From positions 1 through 9,912 of the forward strand of contig JAPLLP010000275.1 of NCBI GenBank assembly GCA_026387515.1: 9,912 nucleotides of DNA, read 5' to 3'. The translations under genes and the position numbers were made by a program. Shown here in pieces: positions 6,387 to 9,912 of this stretch. The notes below the pieces were generated by a model. It had not been told where the DNA came from. It ran no database searches and saw nothing but the letters and a program-made list of their open reading frames with translations. Position 1 is the stretch's first letter; each line of letters begins with the position of its first letter. This stretch comes from Candidatus Omnitrophota bacterium. Lineage in GTDB: Bacteria > Omnitrophota > Koll11 > Gygaellales > Profunditerraquicolaceae.

Positions 6387-6656
6387 TTAGCGCAGGTCCT
6401 GGGTTCGGCTTTTGTTTTTTTCCATAAAAGACTGGTAATCTGATTTAGAGTCTTCAATAACTTTTTTATAGTCGCCTTGTTCAGGTTTTTTGTGGTTTTC
6501 TTTTGGTTGGGTAGGGGATTCGGGTTTAGGCAAAAAAAACGGAAAAAATATGACGCATAATATAACTACCAGCAGGCAGATACTCCCAATTATGCTTACC
6601 AGGGTGATCAGTTGTTTCTCGGGGGAGCCTTCGAATTCTTCGTTACCTTTATTCAT
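6387..6656 (-). CDS. Small single-pass membrane protein of unknown function
   Basis: I do not recognise this 89-residue protein. It has a short acidic N-terminus, one long hydrophobic segment at about residues 16-42 (ITLVSIIGSICLLVVILCVI core, then FFPFFL), a proline-rich linker (PKPESPTQPKEN) and a Lys/Glu/Ser-rich hydrophilic tail, so it is probably anchored in a membrane. No lipobox or cleavage site is evident. It is the only - strand gene: it converges on the acyltransferase-ELM1 gene with 2 nt between stops and diverges from the GT4-GT9 gene across 33 nt. No good Shine-Dalgarno is visible. The coherent membrane topology and charged-tail composition, and the absence of any credible + strand frame here, argue that it is real. 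Confidence 0.6.
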   Translation of the reverse strand: MNKGNEEFEGSPEKQLITLVSIIGSICLLVVILCVIFFPFFLPKPESPTQPKENHKKPEQGDYKKVIEDSKSDYQSFMEKNKSRTQDLR

Positions 6657-6689
6657 GAAATTATTTTAACATAAAGAGAAAAAAATTAA

Positions 6690-8783
6690 ATGAATATCTT
6701 ACAGATACTACCGGAACTCAATGTTGGGGGCGTAGAAACCGGCACCGTGGACCTGGCTAGACATTTGGTCAAGAGAGGGCACAAGGCAGTGGTAGTTTCC
6801 GCGGGCGGCGAGCTGGTAAAAGAGCTTGAATCCTGCGGGGCAATCCATTATCAGCTGCCGGTGCAGAAGAAATCCCTTTTTGTGATGCTTAAGATGATTT
6901 CCTGCCTGGTCAAGATCATAGAGAAAGAAAAAATTGACATTGTTCATGCCCGGTCGCGTATACCGGCCTGGCCGGCGTATTGGGCCTGCCGCAAGACAAG
7001 AGTCGCATTTATTACAACTTGTCACGGTTATTACGGGAAGCATTTTTTTAGTTATGTTATGGGTTGGGGTAAACGGGTGATCGTTTTAAGTAACGCCATT
7101 GCCCGGCATATGATTGATGATTTCGGCGTGGGCCATGAACGTATAAGGCTTATCCCGCGCAGCGTGGACCTGGCGAAATTCAAATTTGTATTACCGGACG
7201 AAAAGAGGGCCGAGGAATTTAATGTAGGCATTATCGGAAGGATCACCCCTATCAAAGGCCATCTTATTTTTATAAAAGCCATGGCCAAGCTCGCGCGGGT
7301 GGTGCCGCGGCTGAAGATCTGGATTATCGGAGATGCCCCGTCTTCCCGGGAGGCCTATAAGGAACAGATTCAGGTTTTGGTGCACAGGTTAGGGCTTATG
7401 TCTTTAACCCAATTCCTGGGCACCCAACGGGATATCCCCGGGATCCTGGGTAACCTTGATCTTTTGGTTATGGCCACTACTACGCAGGAGGCATTCGGCA
7501 GGGTGATCATCGAGGCCCAGGCAGCGGGCGTGCCGGTAGTAGCGACTAGGGTCGGGGGAGTGGTGGATATTATTGACGATGAGAAGAACGGGCTCTTGGT
7601 TCCGGCTGCTGATCCGCAGGGCATGGCAGACGCGGCTATACGGATTTTTAAAGACCCGCAACTATCCAGGCGCCTGGCTGAGCATGCCTATGCCAAGGTC
7701 AAGGAGAAATATAATATTGAACGCATGGTGGATAGCACACTGGCAGTTTATCAAGAGGCCTTGAATAATTTCAATATCCTGGTTATAAAATTAAGCTCAT
7801 TGGGAGACGTGGTCCTTTCCACCGCGGCAATCAAGGCCATCAGGCATAAGTTCGGCCCGAATTACAGGATCAGCGTGCTGGTCGGAGAAAAATCCAAGGA
7901 TGCCTTGCTCGGGTGCCCTTATATAGATGAATTATTGGTCTGTGACCTGGCGAATAAAGACAGAGGGCTATCCGGACTTATAAAATTAGGCGCGCTTTTG
8001 CAAAAGAAGCATTTTGATATAGTGGTTGATCTGCAGAACAGCCGCAAGAGCCATGTTTTAAGTTTTCTTTCACTCTGTCCTGACCGTTACGGGTACGATA
8101 ACCGTAAATTCGGCGCACTTATCAATCACCGTATCAAGAACGATATCCCGCTCCTGGATCCCCTGACGCATCAGTTTCGCATATTGGAGATGCTGGGGAT
8201 CGAGCAGAAAAACGCGCATCTTGAGTTGTGGCCTCAAGAGAAAGACTGCCAAGTTATTGATGATATGTTAAGCGGCGAATGGCTCAGCAGTAACCAGAAG
8301 ATCGTGGGCATTAATTTAAGCGCGAGCAGAAAATGGGTGACTAAGAATTGGCCGCTAGCCCAGTTGACAAAATTTTGCGAAGGCCTGATTAAACGGGACC
8401 TGCGCGTAGTGCTTACCGGCACCGAAAACGAACTGCCGCTGGTAAACGAGTTGACGCAGAAGTTAAAGGATCTTAAGCCCATAAACGCATGCGGCAAAAC
8501 CAGCGTTAGCCAGCTCGCCTGTTTGATTAAGCGTTGCAGTGTATATATAACTACTGATTCCGCTCCTTTACATATCGCTGCCAGCGCGGGGACCCCCTTT
8601 GTCGCGCTCTTCGGGCCCACTGATCCCCGCCGCCATCTTCCTCCGGCAAAGAAGTTCGCCTTGATAAAAAAGGATTTAGACTGCGGCCCTTGTTATAAGC
8701 CCCAATGTAAAAGAAAAGATTGCATGCGCTCCATCACTGCCGAAGAAGTCTTAGCGGCAGTGGATAAATTATTAGAAGCATGA
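6690..8783 (+). CDS. Fusion: GT4 glycosyltransferase + GT9 heptosyltransferase-like domain
   Basis: Residues 1-360 form a complete GT4 (retaining, GT-B) glycosyltransferase: LNVGGVETGTVDLARHL at the N-terminus, TCHGYYGKHF, GIIGRITPIKGH, and the E-x7-E motif EAFGRVIIE (Glu267, Glu275). Residues 362-697 form a complete GT9 domain like the ADP-heptose:LPS heptosyltransferases: NILVIKLSSLGDVVLSTAA (Asp373 in the place of the WaaC catalytic Asp), TTDSAPLHIAASAGTP (Asp623, His628), ALFGPTDP, and a terminal cysteine group DCGPCYKPQCKRKDC common in this family. The domains meet at NNFNILVIK with no linker, as if a separate GT9 start codon had become Phe. Likely role: sequential sugar transfers to Kdo-lipid A core or another surface glycan on the cytoplasmic side of the inner membrane; donor sugars cannot be read from sequence. 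AAGAGA upstream is a weak Shine-Dalgarno. The end overlaps the next gene (ATGA). Confidence 0.9.
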   Translation: MNILQILPELNVGGVETGTVDLARHLVKRGHKAVVVSAGGELVKELESCGAIHYQLPVQKKSLFVMLKMISCLVKIIEKEKIDIVHARSRIPAWPAYWACRKTRVAFITTCHGYYGKHFFSYVMGWGKRVIVLSNAIARHMIDDFGVGHERIRLIPRSVDLAKFKFVLPDEKRAEEFNVGIIGRITPIKGHLIFIKAMAKLARVVPRLKIWIIGDAPSSREAYKEQIQVLVHRLGLMSLTQFLGTQRDIPGILGNLDLLVMATTTQEAFGRVIIEAQAAGVPVVATRVGGVVDIIDDEKNGLLVPAADPQGMADAAIRIFKDPQLSRRLAEHAYAKVKEKYNIERMVDSTLAVYQEALNNFNILVIKLSSLGDVVLSTAAIKAIRHKFGPNYRISVLVGEKSKDALLGCPYIDELLVCDLANKDRGLSGLIKLGALLQKKHFDIVVDLQNSRKSHVLSFLSLCPDRYGYDNRKFGALINHRIKNDIPLLDPLTHQFRILEMLGIEQKNAHLELWPQEKDCQVIDDMLSGEWLSSNQKIVGINLSASRKWVTKNWPLAQLTKFCEGLIKRDLRVVLTGTENELPLVNELTQKLKDLKPINACGKTSVSQLACLIKRCSVYITTDSAPLHIAASAGTPFVALFGPTDPRRHLPPAKKFALIKKDLDCGPCYKPQCKRKDCMRSITAEEVLAAVDKLLEA

Positions 8784-9892
8784 ACATATTATACCTGACC
8801 AATCACCTGAATACCGGAGGCATTACCAGTTACGTCCTGACCCTGTCTATTGGCCTGAAGAAGAGAGGGCATAATATCTATGTGGCTTCTTCCGGAGGAG
8901 AGCTATTGGGTAAGGTCCTCAGCGAAGGGATAAATTTTGTACCTATACCCATCAAGACAAAGTCGGAGATCCACCCGAAGATCTTGTTTAGTTTTATGAA
9001 ACTAAACAAGCTGATCAGGAAAAAGAATATAGATATTATTCACGCCAACACCCGCGTTACTCAGGTCCTGGCGCATCTATTAAGCAGGTCTTCCGGCAGG
9101 CCGTATATAGCCACCTGCCACGGTTTTTTTAAAAGAAGGTTTTTCCGCCTGGTATGCCCCTGTTGGGGCAAGAAGACCATTGCCATCAGCGCGCAGGTCA
9201 AAGAGCATCTTATGCGTGATTTTAACATCCCGGGAGACTCTATTGAGGTAATTCATAATGGCATAGACGTGGAAAAGTTTGCCCGGCTTGGCCTGCAGAA
9301 CCCGGGTTCCCGGCTCCAGGCGAAGAAGAGCCTGGGCCTGGCAGAAGGGCCGTTAGTGGGTATTATTGCCCGGCTCTCCGAGGTAAAAGGCCATACTTAT
9401 CTTATCCAGGCAATGGAGATTGTCTGTAAAACTGTCCCCGATGCGCAACTGGTGATCGCGGGGGAGGGAAAGCTGGAAAAAGATTTACGCGCATTGGTCA
9501 GTCGCCTGGGCCTTACGAAAAATGTTTTCTTTATTCCTAATACCACTGATACCAGGAAAATTTTGTCGGCTATGGATGTGTTTGTGCTGCCTTCTCTGCA
9601 TGAGGGATTGGGATTAGCGCTTATGGAGGCAATGGCAGCCGGCGTTGCGGTAGTGGGCTCGGATATAGGCGGCATCAAAAGCCTGATCCAGCACAGGAAT
9701 AACGGTTTGTTGGTTCCGCCTTGCGATGCGCCAGGATTAGCGGAGGCGATAGTAGAATTATTCAAGGATCCCCAGAAGAGAAAATTATTCGCGGATAGCG
9801 CCCGCGACTTTATCGCCGCTAATTTTTCGCAAGAGGAAATGATCTTTAAGACAGAAGGAGCATATCTAACGTGTCTTGGCGCAAAAAACTAA
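8780..9892 (+). CDS. GT4 family glycosyltransferase
   Basis: This is a full-length, 370-residue retaining glycosyltransferase of the GT4 family (GT-B fold). The N-terminal acceptor domain shows LNTGGITSYVLTLSIGL and TCHGFFKRRFF. The C-terminal donor domain shows VIHNGIDVEKF, VGIIARLSEVKGH, LVIAGEGKLEKDL and the E-x7-E motif EGLGLALME (Glu275, Glu283), then NNGLLVPPCDAPGLAEAI. No membrane span or signal peptide is seen, so it should act on the cytoplasmic side. Its start overlaps the stop of the GT4-GT9 gene (ATGA), which argues for one transcript and a shared pathway. Its N-terminal third is clearly similar to the GT4 half of that gene (shared GGE-L, KRGH, IDI-HA and TCHG positions), so the two are likely tandem paralogues with different acceptors or donors. 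The precise sugar is unknown. Confidence 0.92.
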   Translation: MNILYLTNHLNTGGITSYVLTLSIGLKKRGHNIYVASSGGELLGKVLSEGINFVPIPIKTKSEIHPKILFSFMKLNKLIRKKNIDIIHANTRVTQVLAHLLSRSSGRPYIATCHGFFKRRFFRLVCPCWGKKTIAISAQVKEHLMRDFNIPGDSIEVIHNGIDVEKFARLGLQNPGSRLQAKKSLGLAEGPLVGIIARLSEVKGHTYLIQAMEIVCKTVPDAQLVIAGEGKLEKDLRALVSRLGLTKNVFFIPNTTDTRKILSAMDVFVLPSLHEGLGLALMEAMAAGVAVVGSDIGGIKSLIQHRNNGLLVPPCDAPGLAEAIVELFKDPQKRKLFADSARDFIAANFSQEEMIFKTEGAYLTCLGAKN

Positions 9893-9912
9893 CTCTTGCT
9901 TTCGGTATATTA
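9871..9912 (+). CDS. Start of a further gene, product unknown (partial)
   Basis: A GTG at 9871 opens a frame to the window end, reading VSWRKKLTLAFGIL. It has a good Shine-Dalgarno, GAAGGAG (9854-9860), 10 nt upstream, and overlaps the end of the preceding GT4 by 22 nt, in keeping with the tight packing of this cluster. The basic start followed by hydrophobic residues could be a membrane segment, but 14 codons are too few to name a family. Confidence 0.5.
   Translation, partial: MSWRKKLTLAFGIL

Noticed and set aside
6643..6672. Promoter for the GT4-GT9 gene (TTACCT, 18 nt, TAACAT)
   Set aside because: Both boxes are poor matches; a promoter must exist near here, but I cannot place it with support.
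8234..8620. 128-codon reverse-strand frame
   Set aside because: It lies wholly antisense to the conserved GT9 domain; there is no Shine-Dalgarno and no recognisable protein.

Overview
This window reads as part of a bacterial chromosome from a diderm, lipopolysaccharide-making organism. The protein style (lpxK with an N-terminus beginning MQGFLYNLATDRYQG, a trpB2 next to lipid A genes, several fused glycosyltransferases) best fits an uncultured lineage such as Candidatus Omnitrophota, but that placement comes from family resemblance alone and is tentative. Almost everything is on the + strand and densely packed, with stop/start overlaps of 4 nt, gaps of 5-20 nt, and one clear intergenic region (3322-3445).

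Layout. 1-97: last 31 codons of a XerC/XerD-type tyrosine recombinase. 116-1356: waaA (Kdo transferase), broken into two frames. 1353-1972: a four-repeat TPR protein, also broken into two frames. 1978-3321: intact trpB2, a TrpA-independent type tryptophan synthase beta-like enzyme. 3322-3445: intergenic region with a promoter candidate. 3446-4484: lpxK (lipid A 4'-kinase), whose N-terminal 22-24 residues lie in a different frame from the rest. 4438-6384: a fusion of an LpxL/HtrB-type lipid A acyltransferase with an ELM1/DUF1022 domain. 6387-6656 (- strand): a small single-pass membrane protein. 6690-8783: a GT4 glycosyltransferase fused to a GT9 heptosyltransferase-like domain. 8780-9892: a second GT4. 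9871 to the end: start of a further gene.

How the genes work together. WaaA, LpxK and the LpxL-type acyltransferase catalyse late inner-membrane steps of Kdo-lipid A assembly, and the GT4/GT9 enzymes are the kind that extend the core oligosaccharide or another surface glycan from there. The window is therefore a lipid A/core assembly cluster, with a recombinase gene at its upstream edge and a lone trpB2 inserted in it.

Most notable observations. (1) Three genes (waaA, TPR, lpxK) are each interrupted by one frameshift, and each break can be repaired by changing one base in a short homopolymer (A4, G4, T5 or T4). This points to sequence/assembly indels or very recent mutation rather than three independent decayed genes. 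(2) There are two domain fusions in surface-glycolipid enzymes: LpxL-ELM1, and GT4-GT9 with essentially no linker. (3) A lone trpB2 sits in the cluster. I saw no CRISPR array, insertion sequence, tRNA or rRNA.
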